Below, piece after piece: positions 32,201 to 45,393 of a DNA stretch of 64,000 nt (position 1 is its first letter; each line of letters begins with the position of its first letter). The stretch covers positions 64,608,681 to 64,672,680 of the forward strand of contig NC_134848.1 in NCBI RefSeq assembly GCF_965363235.1, written 5' to 3'. The notes beneath the pieces were generated by a model. It did no database searches. It was not told the DNA's origin and worked only from the letters and a program-made list of their open reading frames with translations. Position numbers and translations under genes: made by a program. The DNA comes from Mytilus galloprovincialis. Lineage: Eukaryota; Mollusca; Bivalvia; Mytilida; Mytilidae.

Positions 32201-32647
32201 AACCCTTCATTGGCTAATTTTAACATATATTCAACCATTGATGGTTAAAGGATTATTAGGTTATCCATTTTTCAATTTACATATTGTGGCCAATAGTATT
32301 ACACACGTTCGTCTGTCTGTCCGGTAATATGAAACAATCTGAAGATGTAGCCAATGAATGATATATCCACAAAAGTTCAAAGGAAGTGAAATGTCTATCC
32401 GGAAAAAAGTACGCCAATAAAGTAATCATGCTTAATTTTTTTTATAGCTTAAAGTAATAGTCGGCATAGTTATAATATTGAGTATCTATTGTGTTTTATA
32501 GGGTCTTGCCATGCCCATATGACAGGCAATTCTAAATCATGTGGACACGATCAAGCATGTCAGACAAACGAGAAATGTTGCAGTGGTCATTGTGTTGCTG
32601 TTCGGAAGTTCTCTGTAAACGTTCTGAACCCAATTACGAATCAGTAA
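29261..32647 (+). CDS. WAP2: secreted WAP-domain protein, four exons
   Basis: Exons are 29261-29317, 31139-31247, 31839-31907 and 32502-32647, with the same intron phases as WAP1. The product has 126 residues. The signal-peptide exon is two codons longer and the most divergent of the three (MGVVQILHVCVLCVIAFSG). The eight WAP cysteines and the six of the second domain are all kept. Exon 4 is two codons shorter than in WAP1 and WAP3 (TGNSKSC in place of TGTLGAKSC), so the first spacing of domain two is x10 instead of x12. AATAAA lies at 32739-32744. The likely role is as for WAP1: a secreted, disulfide-rich inhibitor or defence or matrix protein. Intron 1 is 1821 bp and has gathered several repeats. 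Confidence 0.85.
29357..29475 (-). repeat. R1 fragment, reversed, in WAP2 intron 1
   Basis: It contains AGCAAGCCTTCGGGTGCGGG and GAAGACCCATTGGTTGCC, the complement of the R1 core. A shorter version is in WAP3 intron 1 at 38233-38293, so it predates that duplication. Confidence 0.55.
29821..30003. repeat. Three tandem copies of a 61-bp unit
   Basis: The copies start at 29821, 29882 and 29943 (TTG-CACTGTTTAGAAGTTAGA...) with only a few differences. They lie in WAP2 intron 1 only. Confidence 0.9.
30472..30730 (+). repeat. Divergent R2 repeat in WAP2 intron 1
   Basis: It starts GGAAGATGTGGTATGGGTGC and continues with GTACGGCCTTCAACATGGAG and AAAGGGCCCCAAAATTAC. It is R2-like but clearly diverged. 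Confidence 0.45.
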
Positions 32648-32779
32648 TAAAAGACCAACAACTTTGTCATGTGACTGTTATATAAAATTCCTATACAGTT
32701 AATTGTGCAAACATTTATATTATAAAGATATTATCATGAATAAATGTAGTTAACAACAGTTTTTACGACAAATATTTAT

Positions 32780-33200
32780 CTATATAATTGAGAATGGCAA
32801 AAGGGACTGTGTCAAAGAGACAACAACCCGACCATAGAGCACACAACAGTCGAAGGCCACCAATGGCTTTTCAATGCAGCGTGGGACTACCGCAACTGGA
32901 GGCGTCTTTCAGGTGGCTACTGAACTAATATGTATTATTGTATACTAGATCAGTGATAATGGACGTTATACTAAACTCCGAATTATACACAAGAAACTAA
33001 AATTAAAAACCATACAAGACTAACAAAGGCAAGAGGCTCTTTACTTGGGACAGGCGCAATAATGCGGCGGGGTTAAGCATATTTGTAAGATCTCAACCCT
33101 CCCTCTAGCCAATGTTAAAAAAAAAACAATACGCACAGTAAAACTCAGTTTAAGAGAAGTCCGAGTCCGATGTCAGAATAGGTAACAAAAGAAAATAAAA
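32780..33200 (+). repeat. R1 repeat downstream of WAP2
   Basis: It sits at the paralogous position of the copies at 10715 and 40635 and was duplicated with the gene. Confidence 0.6.
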
Positions 33201-33244
33201 CTATACCTGTCTAAAATATTTATTTTTAAACAATGCACATTTAA

Positions 33245-33667
33245 AGGTTGCACTTTGTAAATACAGCTGTTTCTCAAAACACGCCTCTTTTGGGGAGATC
33301 TTGAATATTCATAGACAATTAATTTTGTTTACATACTGGTTCCCAGTTATGCTCTCTGTGTTCCATCTTACAGAGACATAACTTAGGAATGTTACCAGTA
33401 AATATACATGTGCATATTGTTTACATTGTGGTAACTTTTCATTCGAGGTAGGGTTAGTTAAGAAAATTAGTGTTAGTTTGAACTCTGAGAAGTTCAGGAC
33501 ATATAAACGTTGAAAATATGCCGCACAGTCCTATATTTTGATCTTTGAAAAAAATTGTGGTGCATATGAACTTTCAATTCTAGGATAAGATTTTTTCAAA
33601 ACTTGATAGTAAAAGTGGTACAGTTTCAGCCGTAAAAGGAGTTCCTATTGGAAATTGCATCCTATGA
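33245..33667. mobile_element. About 420-bp insertion specific to unit 2
   Basis: Units 1 and 3 read straight from GCACCTTTAAA to ATGAAACTGAAAG (near 11170 and 41075). Unit 2 has this extra block between those parts. The ends AGGTTGCA and TGCATCCT are weakly inverted. There is no ORF. It is probably a non-autonomous DNA element, class unassigned. Confidence 0.55.
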
Positions 33668-33929
33668 ATGAAACTGAAAGCCTTAGTGTTATTTGAAGAA
33701 TATGGTGCTTATAATTGTTTATTTTGGTTTTACATTCACAATAGGAGACTATAGTTAGTAACGTTAACTTAAGTGTTCGTCCTAAACGAAACATACAAAA
33801 AAAAGAAGAAGATGTGGTATGATTTCCAATGAGACAACTTTCCACAAGAAAACAAATGGCACACAAACTAACAACTTTGGGTTATTGTTCGACCTTCAAC
33901 AATGACCAAAGCCCATATCTCATAGATGT

Positions 33930-36900
33930 CTCCGAATATGACAGTTGGTGTCCATTTGTTTTTGAAGTGTTTCGTCATTTGATTTTGCCATGTGATTAGG
34001 GACTTTCCGATTGAATTTCCTCGGAATTCAGTATTTTTGTGAATTTACTTTTTGTGTAGAGATATTGCTTAGCTCATTGCACTTTTTTAAAACCCTTACA
34101 AAATTTATGAATGGATCTGTATGAGACATGTTGCAAAGCAAAACTTTCTGTACAATTTAATCTATCCTCATGTTCAAGTGGCAGTCTTGAGTTGTTCTCG
34201 TGCTAACCATGCATGAAGTATTTCCCACTGTGGGTTAAGCAACAAATAATCAGTTATTCAATCCATCATTTACTTTTTGTGGCGTTGACCTTTGTTGCAG
34301 TTTCATTTTCCTGTGTGCATTAACCGTTTAGTTATATATTTTATGAAAACAGCATACAGTTTTTCGTAAACAAAAGAAACTCAGGTATTCAGCAATCATG
34401 CTTATTTTTATATATTTAAAAAATGCTCAGCTCATATATATTTCTAAAATATGAAAAGAGATTCAAATTGTCATGTTTTTGCAACAAGTACCGGCAAGTC
34501 CCTGGCCAACAATAGCAACACCGACTTGTTGATGATCATTTTGTTAAATTGCTGGGACTATCATACTAATAACATAATAGTCCCATTTAAATCAAAGCTC
34601 TACCTTTAAATAGTAATTGTTATTCAATGTTATTATTTTATTTTTACACTGTCTTATTTTGTAAATAGTTATAAGTATAACTAAGTATAATATAGTGTCT
34701 TGTAAGTAATTTTTGGGCAGGATATTATTTGTTTTATAGTGTATGAATAACTGTTATTGCAATCAATTTAAAAAAAGCTAGACTGTGTGGACCGTATATC
34801 ATCGCAAACAAGATAGCTGATTGGATTAGTGTGATAGATTGTTACGGCCACATTGATATTGATGTCCAATGGAATACCAGCAGACACTTGTCAGTAAAAA
34901 CAAATTGCAAGTGTGGATAAATTAGCGATTTATTTGTGTATTTAATATTTGAAAAATAAGTTAGTCACTATTCTTTTCTCTTTTTCAGGTGAATTTAAAT
35001 AACTGTTTTTACACTTTCTTATTAAACTAAAAGGTATTTAAATATGAGCGTACCACATGTAACGGAATTTTACAAGCATTTTATATAGCTACTTGTGTTT
35101 TCCGGAACGTCTTATTTTCAATATTTCACAGACCTCTGAAAAAGTTAGATCATACAAGTTGCATCTGCCATGTGCATAAAAAACACTATCAAATTATATT
35201 TCTCTGCCTGAATCAAGCATGTTTATAGTAAGAAGGATTAGAATCTCGCGGTTTATCGTAATTTCTTCCGCGGCGAGACTTCGCTGATCACCACAACTTC
35301 TACATTTTGTACTCGTCACTTACGATATCGGAACGTGATTTTTTTGTACACATGTATCGAGTTGTTTTCTTATTTTTGTCACATATAGACAATATTGTAA
35401 TGGTAACGGACTTTATTCATTCTTAAATGTAATTATTATTGATTACCACTCAATTTCCAATTGACGAAAAAGCGTAATTCAAGTGTTTTATTTGATGGAT
35501 AAAGCCAACAGTAGTATACCGCTGTTCAAAACTCATAAATCCATGGACAAAAAACAAAATCGGGGTAACACACTAAAACTGAGGGAAACGCATTAAATAT
35601 AAGAGTAGAACAACGACACAATATTAAAATGTAACACACACACACACACACACACAAAGAAACGGACTATGTCAATTCACACTCAAAAATAAGAGAAAAC
35701 AAACGACACATCGGAAACACAACGTTAAAATGTAACACACACAGAAACGTAGTACAATATAACAATGGCCATATTCCTGACTTGGTACAGGACAGGTTTA
35801 AAGGAAAAATGGTGGGTTGAACCTGGTTTTGTGGCATGCCAAACCTCCCTCTTTTTTTTGGCCATGTGAAATATAACATTAAAATGACAACATGACAATG
35901 GACATTGTAATGCAATATGTATAACGACAGTTGACTATGTGTTTGTATGTAATTTCTGTAAAAAAAAAATTCAGTCAATTGCTAAAGAAATACAAACAAA
36001 ATCTCATTCTTGTAAATGATGTCATTATAGCTATTTGCGAATTAGCATCTTTGGAAACAAATCACGGAGAAAAAAAGGTGCAAAAACATTTTTTGTGGCA
36101 AAAAAGAATTGACAACACATTTCAGGACGATTCACTGCATTGCGTTTTATATACATGTCAGTGGCTGATCATTTTCATAAGGTTCGGACAAGTACTGTTA
36201 AAGAGGGGGCCCAGTGGTAAACCCTAAAGGCATTAAAGAAACGTTAGCCAGTGTGTACTGCAAGCATTTGTTTTTTAATTGTACTATTAAATAAATTCCA
36301 TTACATCTTAAAATGCACTTTTCTTTCTTGTTAGGGCACTTAAATCAATTTGTGCATGAATTAAATAGGGCAACCTTATCATGCTTATAGTGTCAGCTCT
36401 CTGTCATAACGGCCACTCAAGTAGCCACTCATGGAATTATTCCTGGTTATGTATTATACATGTAGTATAATACAGAAATTAACTTGAAAAGAGCTTCTTG
36501 TCATATATCAAAGAAGACTTTTTTCATCTTTTTCTGACTTTACATAGGAGGTAAGTAACAGCAGTTTACATCAAGAATTAAAACAAAAGTCTTACTTTTC
36601 TGTTTATAAATGTTTGCTAGGCCTTAACTGTGGCGTCTAAATATTTATCAATAAATGTCTTTATAAACATAACTAAAATGTTTAATGTCTAACAGTAGAT
36701 ACTTTTTGTACAATTTTGCCTTGTATTGACTTTATAGCGCACAATTACAAATATACAAGTAAAACACCTACTTTTGTCTATCAAGATCAGAAATAACGAT
36801 TGATTGAATAATTGCTTACCAGGACATCAACATCATTTGAACTTTGGTGATCTGAGCTGTCTCATTCGATCGACAATCATACCACACCTCTTTACTTTTA

Positions 36901-37220
36901 TGTTTTAACTTCAAATTTGGTATAAAAACTATTTTTTTACATGATTTATGTGTGGACTGTTCGTTTCATGTGATAATATTTATCGACCTGCTATGCTGCA
37001 TGGGTTTTGATGATCGTGGATGACATACACTCATCGATTGTGCATGTAGACTACTAGTTTTTAAAATCTTCATTTGATATTGGATGGATAGTTGTTTCAT
37101 TTTAATCATATCACATGTCTCCTTGCTTATTCTACTACACATCTTCATAGACATTACACAGATTTATATGATTTATATGAAAAACTGGATTAATAAAGTC
37201 AAGTGACAAGAAAGAGAATA
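33930..37220. other. Spacer between units 2 and 3
   Basis: Homology to units 1 and 3 stops near 33930. A repeat tail (GACTTTCCGATTGAATTTCC) lies near 34005, an R4 repeat at 35490-35900 and a CA run at 35636-35656. The small frames at 35667-35978 and 35931-36227 lie in or beside repeats. No gene is supported. Confidence 0.45.
35490..35900 (+). repeat. Dispersed repeat R4 with internal (CA)n
   Basis: It runs from AAGCCAACAGTAGTATACCG through ATTCCTGACTTGGTACAGGA to ATGGTGGGTTGAACCTGG and GCATGCCAAACCTCCC. Related pieces: 59870-60020 (+) and 44165-44330 (-). A CA run is embedded at 35636-35656. Confidence 0.5.
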
Positions 37221-38150
37221 GTCAGTTTAAATATTTGTTGCATAAATATGAAGAGATTATTTGTTTAACTTTGAAGGTAAAAAGTACGAAAATTAATTCT
37301 AATTGTTATATTACGAACAACTTTTGAATGTGTCATTCAGGTTTAGGATGATTGTGGAATTTCCAATTATTAAAACTACATATTATTTATTTATATATGA
37401 TATTCTTGTTTCAAACTACCGGATAAATTACTAAGTCGAAAAGCTCGACGTCTAATTTTTTGTGGCAATATTTCCTAATTAACTAAATATTTCAACACTA
37501 ACAAATAAAAGGATCATAATTAAAAGGGGCAAATCAAGATGAATCGATGGTCATGTATTTAAAATTGTAACAAAATAATGAATGAGGGGAACTATGCGTC
37601 AAAGAGCTTGATGTTTTCTGTGATACATGTTAATATTGTTTTAAATGAGAAGATATTAAATGAATATACAATGAGAATGATTAAGAAATAACCGACAAAA
37701 TATAATGAATATGTTGATTCGGTACATTGGCTTTCCTGCGTGTTTATACACATTGCACAGCCAAAATACTATATTAGTGTAAACAATTTTGTTTATAATT
37801 ACTTTTATTGACAATAATAACATAAACATAACAATATAAATATGACAGTTTATTAGGATTGGAAAACAAGTAAATTTTTACTTTTACTTTTACAACCAAT
37901 TAAAACCATAAATTAGACCGGACCTTTATCCTGTAAGTGATTGTTTTGTTTTCTCCATCATTATTCTGACGTATTAGTTGCAATGACGAACATTTATAAA
38001 TGCAATATAAACGTGTCCCTCGTATGGTCAACGGTCGTTCGGTGAAGATTTCAATCGGTTTATTTCACGAGGTGTGCTTATCTTGAATCAAACAAAGATA
38101 AGGTGGAAACTACGAACATCATTTCAGACGAGATATAGTTAAGAATAGCA
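37221..38150 (+). other. Upstream part of unit 3
   Basis: It aligns with 18262-18400, 19990-20266, 28016-28042 and 28767-29260 of unit 2. It thus provides the intact site without element B and without the TTAA MITE. Paired GATA motifs lie at 38077-38102. Confidence 0.8.
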
Positions 38151-40500
38151 ATGGAAGTTGTTCAAATCCTATGTGTATTGAGTGTGATTGCCTTCTCAAG
38201 CGTAAGTATACAATATAACTGATCATTTATATTGAAGGGGTCAGCTGAAGCAAGACTTCGGGTGCGGGATCTCCTTGCCATTTTGAAGACCATTTAGTAA
38301 TTTAATTATATCATTTATTGGTAAATAAACGGTTGACATGTATTATGCAAGAACAAGCACTGTACACTGTACATAAACAGCATTTTAAAGCAATACTGAA
38401 CGGATCGTCAAAATTTGGAAATCTCTTTTTACTAGAGCAACCCTCAATAAAATGAATTTATTTGCAGCATGTAGAGTTTATACCTATGAATGGTCGCTCC
38501 GAGTCAGAATGTGACCGGGTAGGTTCACATGCCGACTATATATTGTCCCGCGACCTACTTGAAAAAAAGAAGATGCAGTATATACGATTTATAATTGATA
38601 TGAGACATAATAACGCAACGTTATCGACAAGAACGGTCAAGTTAAAAAATTGGGATCGACACATCACAATAATATTTTCGCATCAAGATATGCATGTACT
38701 ATTTGCCACTGGAAGTTAAATACAGATTATTTATCTATTATGATCGTGCGGTATTCAGAGAACTAAAATCCAAAGTGTATTAACTAATTGCAAACATATC
38801 TATCTTAGGCTTTTAAACTAGCAAGTACTGATAGCTGCCCAAATACCGACGGGATCGTTGGAATATGTGTATTTGACCCATCTAGGAACTGTGTTAATCA
38901 AGACCAGTGTCCATCTGGTAAGTTTTGTATTTTTTTTTTTTTTATTACGTATTGAAATACATTGTTTATGAAATACTGGTCCTACTGCATGTATATTAGA
39001 ATAAAGAATAGAAACGGGGAATTATTAGGCCAAATAAAAAAGATGTGTTTCATTTTACCCTACTCTCCCTATATTTAAGCTAAAAAAAAAAGCATACCCT
39101 TACGTGCTTTTTTTGTGTGTTTTTTTTTTTGGGGTTATTTTTCATTACGCCCTTAGCACTGTTAACGTAAAAATGTCCCTCCCTTACACTCAATGTAAAA
39201 AATAAGATATAATAAAAAAAAATCAACCTACCTACCTTATTATTTTTTTTTAAAGTTATAATAGGAAAATCACGCATTATTTGTTTTGCCTTATGTGTTA
39301 AAGACACGACAAACCTACTAAAGAGTAGTGTAGTGCATTTTAAAAACCTATTTTTAAACCATACATTATAATGTAAAAAGTTAGCAGGATAATTGTTGAT
39401 TATGTTGACATTTCAGCAATGTAATGTGATCGGGAAAGTCTGGTTCCAAAACATTGTAAAACATTACTTTAATTGGACGGTATGATCCATTTAACTTATA
39501 ATCCCACCAGAAATTCACGAAACACCCATTCGTGAAGTTTTTTTACACCTTTTAGCAAGATTTAAATAACCCTTAGTATAGAATGGTGTTAACTTATCCG
39601 ATAGCAATTATGAATTTCATCCGATTTGCACTTTTTTTAAATGGATTGAGTTAACACGACATTTGTATTACATTTTCAGGATATAAATGTTGTCCGTATG
39701 GATGTGGTTCTCAATGCTTAGCTGTTACTGTTAATTTCCAGCATCTTGGTATGTTTAATTTTTACTCGCAAACAATTCTATGTTTGTTGAGTATTTTCTA
39801 TTTATTTACTTGTAAATTGTATTGCATGTATTGCATATCAGCTGTGGAATTTTGATCAGACAGTGTGAGTTTTGAAAATGAACATAACAACGGTAGTACT
39901 CCTGATTTTAAATTTATTATGAAAATGTTGATCATGCTCTCTAAATTATGCACCAATTTCAATTTAATTTTCGACAAAAAACTATTCCTGGCATGTATGA
40001 ATATTCTCGATTTGGTTGTTTACCTTTGAACGCATCTGATCTCGCAACCCTTCATTAGCTAATTTTACCATATATTCAACCATTGATGGCTGAAGGATTA
40101 TTAGGTTATCCATTTTTCAATTTACATACTTATTGTGTCCAATAGTATTACACACGTTCGTCTGTCTGTCCGGTAATATGAAACAATCTGAAGATGTAGC
40201 AAGTGAATGATATATCCACAAAAGTTCAAAGGAAGTGGAATGTCTGTCCGGTAAAAGGTACGCCAATAAAGTAATCATGCATAATTATTTTATAGCTTGA
40301 AGTAATAGTCGGCAAGTTATAATATTCAGTATCTATTGTGTTTTATAGGGTCTTGCAATGCCCATATGACAGGAACATTGGGAGCTAAATCATGTGGACA
40401 CGATCAAGCATGTCAGACCAACGAGAAATGTTGCAGTGGTCATTGCGTTGCTGTTCGGAAGTTCTCTGTAAACGTTCTGAACCCAATTACAAATCAGTAA
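38151..40500 (+). CDS. WAP3: secreted WAP-domain protein, four exons
   Basis: Exons are 38151-38201, 38809-38917, 39680-39748 and 40349-40500, GT-AG, phases 0, 1, 1. The product has 126 residues. The signal peptide is MEVVQILCVLSVIAFSS. The WAP core (eight cysteines) and the six-cysteine second domain are intact, and exon 4 has the longer TGTLGAKSC form like WAP1. It shares GIVGIC and an Arg with WAP2 in exon 2, so it is mixed in its similarity. The intron sizes (607, 762, 600) show that it lacks the intron-1 repeats of WAP1. The distal AATAAA present after WAP1 and WAP2 is GTTAAA here; the AATAAA overlapping the stop codon is kept. The role is inferred as for WAP1. Confidence 0.85.
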
Positions 40501-40634
40501 TAAAAGACCAGCAGCTTTGTCATGTGACTGTTATATAAAATTCATGTACAATTAATTGTGTAAACCTATATATTATAAAGACATTAACAAGGTTAAATGG
40601 AGCTAACATTAGTTTTTTACGACAAATATCTATC

Positions 40635-41040
40635 TATAAAATTGAGAATGGCAATGGGGAATGTGTCAAAGAGACAACAACCCGACCATAGAGCAGACAA
40701 CAGCCGAAGGCCACCAATGGCTTTTCAATGCAGCGTGGGACTCCCGCACCCGGAGGCGTCCTTCATGTGGCTCCTGAAAAAAATTGTATCATCGTATACT
40801 AGTTCAGTGATAACGGACGTTATACTAAACTCCGAATTATACACAAGAAACTAAAATTAAAAATCATACAAGACTAACAAAGGCAAGAGGCTCCTTACTT
40901 GGGACAGGCGCAATAATGCGGCGTGGTTAACCTCCCTCTAGCCAATGTAGAAAAAAAAATACGCACAGTAAAACTCAGTTTAATAGAAGTCCGAGTCCGA
41001 TGTCAGAATAGGTAACAATAGAAAATAGGACTATACCTGT
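40635..41040 (+). repeat. R1 repeat downstream of WAP3
   Basis: Same family and same position as after WAP1. Small frames here are products of the repeat. Confidence 0.6.
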
Positions 41041-41232
41041 CTAAAATATTCATTTTTAAATAATGCACCTTTAAAAATGAAACTGAAAGGGTTATTTGGA
41101 GAATATGGTGCTAATAATTGTTTACTCTGGTTTTATATTCACAATAGGACACTGAGCATTAGTTAGTAACATTTAGTTATTAATAAGTGTTTGTCCTAAA
41201 CGAAACTTCCTGATAAGAAAAAAAAAATGGGA

Positions 41233-41560
41233 AGATGTGGTATGATTGCCGATGAGACAACTCTCCCCAATAGAGCAAATGACAAAGAAATTAACAACTT
41301 ATCGTCCGGCCTTCAAAAATGACCAAATCCCATATTGCATAGATTGCTATTAAAGTCCCCGAAATGGCAAATGATAAACAAGCCAAACGTGAAAACTACC
41401 GGCCCAATTTGCATACGAATTAATGAACGAAAAACGAATATGTTACAAAGAGACAAATGGCAACCACTGAATCACAGGCTCCAACCGGGAAAGGCACATA
41501 CAGGAAAAAACGGGTTGAAAGTTTATAGGCACCAAAGTCTCCCTCTAACCTGGGATAGTG
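41233..41560 (+). repeat. R2 repeat in unit 3
   Basis: Paralogous to 11336-11660; contains GATGTGGTATGATTGCCGAT. Confidence 0.55.
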
Positions 41561-42009
41561 GAGTAAAGGCAAAACATGCAAAACAAAACAACAAACTATG
41601 AAAAACGAATATGAGAAACAGCACCAGACGACAACCTATATATTACAGGCTCATGACATAGCACATGCACATATATAATGTAACAAGGTTAATTATGTTT
41701 GATTGCACCAACAACCCAACCCCTTTCCTAAACCTCTGACAATACAACATAAGAACAGACTATAAAAATCGGTTGAAAAAGGCTGAACTCATCACTTGGA
41801 AAAACATATATTACACCGTACAAAAACACAGAGTGGACATGGCCGGGTACGTGTACATCCCAGCAATAAAAAGACACTTGGAACAGATCCATAGTACTTG
41901 TCAGAGTGTGACGTCCGTTTGGCTGTGTCAAATTTCCTAATTCACGTCCAGTCAGAATAGGGACGTAAAACCAATGCCTCGTCAAAACTATCAGGTCGCC
42001 GATAAAACG

Positions 42010-43470
42010 TTGCATTCATAAGTTGCAAAACAGTGTGAATTATCGACCAAAGTTCGTTTTCAGAGACAAAGAGGCCGTGAAATGTCTATTATATCTTCAC
42101 GATAAGTATGCTGTTCTTCTGCAGACAAAGCTTCAAATAATATTGTCTTTGTATGTAAATCGTTTTACTACGAATGTCTTGTAAAAGAATTAGGAATAAA
42201 TGAGCACTCAGGTAATCCCACGTACAAACCCATATCATTTGACAAGGATGAGATTTTAACAAATCGTAAGTCCTTCATGGCTTCAATGAACAGTAAATTG
42301 AACACCAAATCGGCGGAATTACCTTACCTAAGCTTCATAAATTTCCGTACAAACAACGGTACATTGCTGGCTATCTTCATGTTCCACTATAGACTAAAAT
42401 TCTGTCCGCAGTGAAGGAGGGTCTTCAGGAATACTGTGAAACTGTTTACTCGCGTAGTGGTATCAACCATATGTGGATTCTTATAATTCTAAAGAACTTC
42501 TAGATACTTTTAAATCTCGGTCTTTTTTCTGAAATTAGTTCTCAACTCTGTATACCACCATTCCTCAAGTGAAATTGAAAATTCGCTTACAGAAATAATC
42601 CACAATGCCTTTCAACATAAAAATGGTAGCATACACTATACATTTATTACTTTGGGATATCATAAGGCATATTTTGTTAAAAGTGAAAAACAAAAGGGTA
42701 AAACATGCTACACAGAAGAACAAGTAATCAGAATGCTGGAGTTTCTTATCGTCAACATATTTGTTGAATTTTGAGGCAGACTTTTTCAAAAAATTGTCGG
42801 CATTCCTATGGGAACGAACTGTGCGCGCCTCTCCTTGCCTACCTCTTCTTATTTTCCTATGAATCGGAGTTCCTTCAGACACTTGTCAAAAACAAGAAGA
42901 GCAAAGAAGAAGCCAGATTATTTAATTTCACTTTCAGATATATTGATGATGTTCTTTCCATAAACAATCCGAACTTTTCTAATTGGGTTCCATTAATATC
43001 CCCCAGAACAAGAAATTAAAGAACAGACACGGCTTCCTCCGACTCATTTTTAGACCTATATCTCGAATTTGACATACACAGTCATGTCAGTACCAGAATC
43101 TATGACAAACGAGAGGATTTTAATTTAGAAATTATAAATCCCCTCTCCCCCAACCTTAGTAGCAATATACCAACTTCACCTGCATATGGGATATACATTT
43201 CCCAACTTATTTGATATTTTAGAGCTTGCAGCTCCTACTCAAGACTTTGTAAATCGTCACCAGTGGCTGAACAGAAAGTTGATTAACCAGGCGTATGTCA
43301 AAGAACGTCTTGTCCTTTTTCTAAAAATGTTCATCGGAAGGTACCAAGACCTTGTTGATAAATATTCCGTATCAACTTCACAAATAGTACATGATGGTCT
43401 TGGTGTATATATTCTGCGTACTGACGTTGTTTACCTTCTTAACAACGTGTTATATTGTTCTTTTATTTGT
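42010..43470 (+). mobile_element. Reverse-transcriptase remains, probably Penelope-like (unit 3)
   Basis: It is paralogous to 12090-13560 and slightly better preserved. GIPMGTNCA and FRYIDDVLSINN (palm motifs) and GRYQDLVDKYSVSTSQ (C-terminal part) are visible. It is old and broken, with many breaks. It was duplicated together with the WAP gene rather than inserted twice. Confidence 0.55.
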
Positions 43471-45260
43471 CTTTGTTCTATCATTAATATTACTTTAACT
43501 GTTTTAGTGTGATATTCATTTGACGTGGCTCGGTACTTATACATTCCGTCAATGTGTTTGTATTTTCTTTCATTTTGCTAATGTGTTTTGTATATGCAAC
43601 TTTTTGTGTTTCTTTGGTTCTTATAATGTAACTCTGTAGTGTAAAAGATCCCGTCATTATGTTATTGTTCTAATATATATATCATTATGTTATAGTTCTA
43701 TTATAAATTAGAAAATACGTCAAAAATTTTTTAATGCGTAGTGGTATTACCCATTTGTGGATTCTTAGAAATTTTAAAGAACTTCTGGACAATTTTAAGT
43801 CTCGGTCTATATTTCTGAAATTAATTCTGACATACTTTTGTCTTTTTAACCCTGTATGCCAACATTCCCGTGTGAAATTATAAAATTGTTTTGTTTAAAC
43901 ATTGAACGACAAAATTTCTTCCTATGTGTGGTATACATTTTCTGACGTCAGACACGTGAAGCAATGAATGTGTTTTTAATTCGATGGATGCTTTTGCGTA
44001 TTTTTGTAAAAATGTTTCTTTTAAAATTGTTTTTTTTTTTAAATTGTAACACAGTGATGACGGCTGTACCCATATTTTGACTATGTTATTTATTATATCT
44101 CTTTTGTTCACGCATCGTTGTAAATATAACGGAATTTGATTAGACTGTCGTACAAGTGAGGGGTTAAGCGCAATTAAACCAGGTTCAATCCACTATTTTC
44201 TACATAGAACATGCCTGTACCAAGTCAGGAATATGATAGTTGTTATGCCTTTGATGTGTTTGAGAATTTGATTTTGTCACTTGATAGGATTTACATCTAG
44301 AAATTGTCTCTGAGGGTCGGTTGAAATCAAAACTTTACGACGAATGAGATGATTTCGGCTTTCCAATAGTGAAGCTTGGGGAAGCTGAAGTCATCACTTC
44401 GTTAATTGTACGGACGCCATCACGAGTTGGCTCACCGTTATGATAGATCTGTTATAGATCTGACAGATTTGACAATACGTAAGAAGTGATCTCCACTGTA
44501 TGTGCCTGTCGAAGCCAGGAGCGTGTATTCAAGGGGTGTCGTTTGTTGCTGTATATCATATTTCTTTTTTATTTCATTATTGTTTTCATAAATCAGGTCG
44601 TTACTTTTCGCAGGCCCTTTGTTGCTTGATGTTTGGTGTGAGCAACTAGAAGAACACCGTACTTTGACCTATTATTATTTAATTTTACAAATTGTAACTT
44701 CAATGGAGAGTTATTTCATTGGCACTCATACCACATATCTCCTATATCTATTTAGTATACGGATTTACGGATTGACAAAAGTCTCTTACAATGTATAAAA
44801 GTTTAAGGATTGACAATAAGTCTCTTACAATGTATGTGTACGCCATTTATAAGTCACGTGCGCAGATCGGTATTCCATACAAAAACCAAAAAAATGTAGA
44901 CAAAACAAGCCAAAAGAAATCACTAATGACATTCATTACTTAATTGAGACACGGTTATTACATAAAACCTAATTATATTTGCAAATAATATCAAGTTTTT
45001 TGTGATTTCTGACAGTCCTTAAATCAATAAAATATAGACTGATAGATATACTAGAAGTACTTTTTTATAAAATTTTGTATATATTCAATATAAATCATAT
45101 CAAAGAAAAGTTTGTACATTTGAAACCTGCAGAGAATCGAAGAATACCAATATATATGGATACATTATACCTAGGATATCTTTTGTCTGAAGACGTTAGA
45201 AAACAAAACGCATTTGAAATAGTCAATAAATTACCAAGCTTGCCCGTAAATGATAAAACA
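43470..45260. other. End of unit 3 and unassigned sequence
   Basis: Homology to unit 1 ends near 44143. A reversed R4 piece (44165-44330) follows, then AT-rich sequence. A 73-codon + frame at 45075-45296 (MYIFNINHIKEKFVHLKPAE...) runs into an R2 repeat and has no motif; it is not called as a gene. Confidence 0.4.
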
Positions 45261-45261
45261 A

Positions 45262-45393
45262 GCATAGGTGACTATTCGGTATGGGCTCATTGTTGAAGGC
45301 CATACGGTGACCTATAGTTGTTAATCTCTGTGTCATTTTGGTCTCTTGTGGACAGTTGTCTCATTGGCAATCATACCACATCTTCTTTTTTAT
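45262..45393 (-). repeat. R2 repeat, reversed
   Basis: It contains GGACAGTTGTCTCATTGGCA and ATCATACCACATCTTC. Confidence 0.55.

Noticed and set aside
32025-32327. 100-codon frame, related to 9950-10138
   Set aside because: It lies in intron 3 of the WAP genes, is similar only because the whole intron is duplicated, and is not open in WAP3.
45075-45296. 73-codon + frame
   Set aside because: Runs into an R2 repeat, has no motif and no clear splice sites.
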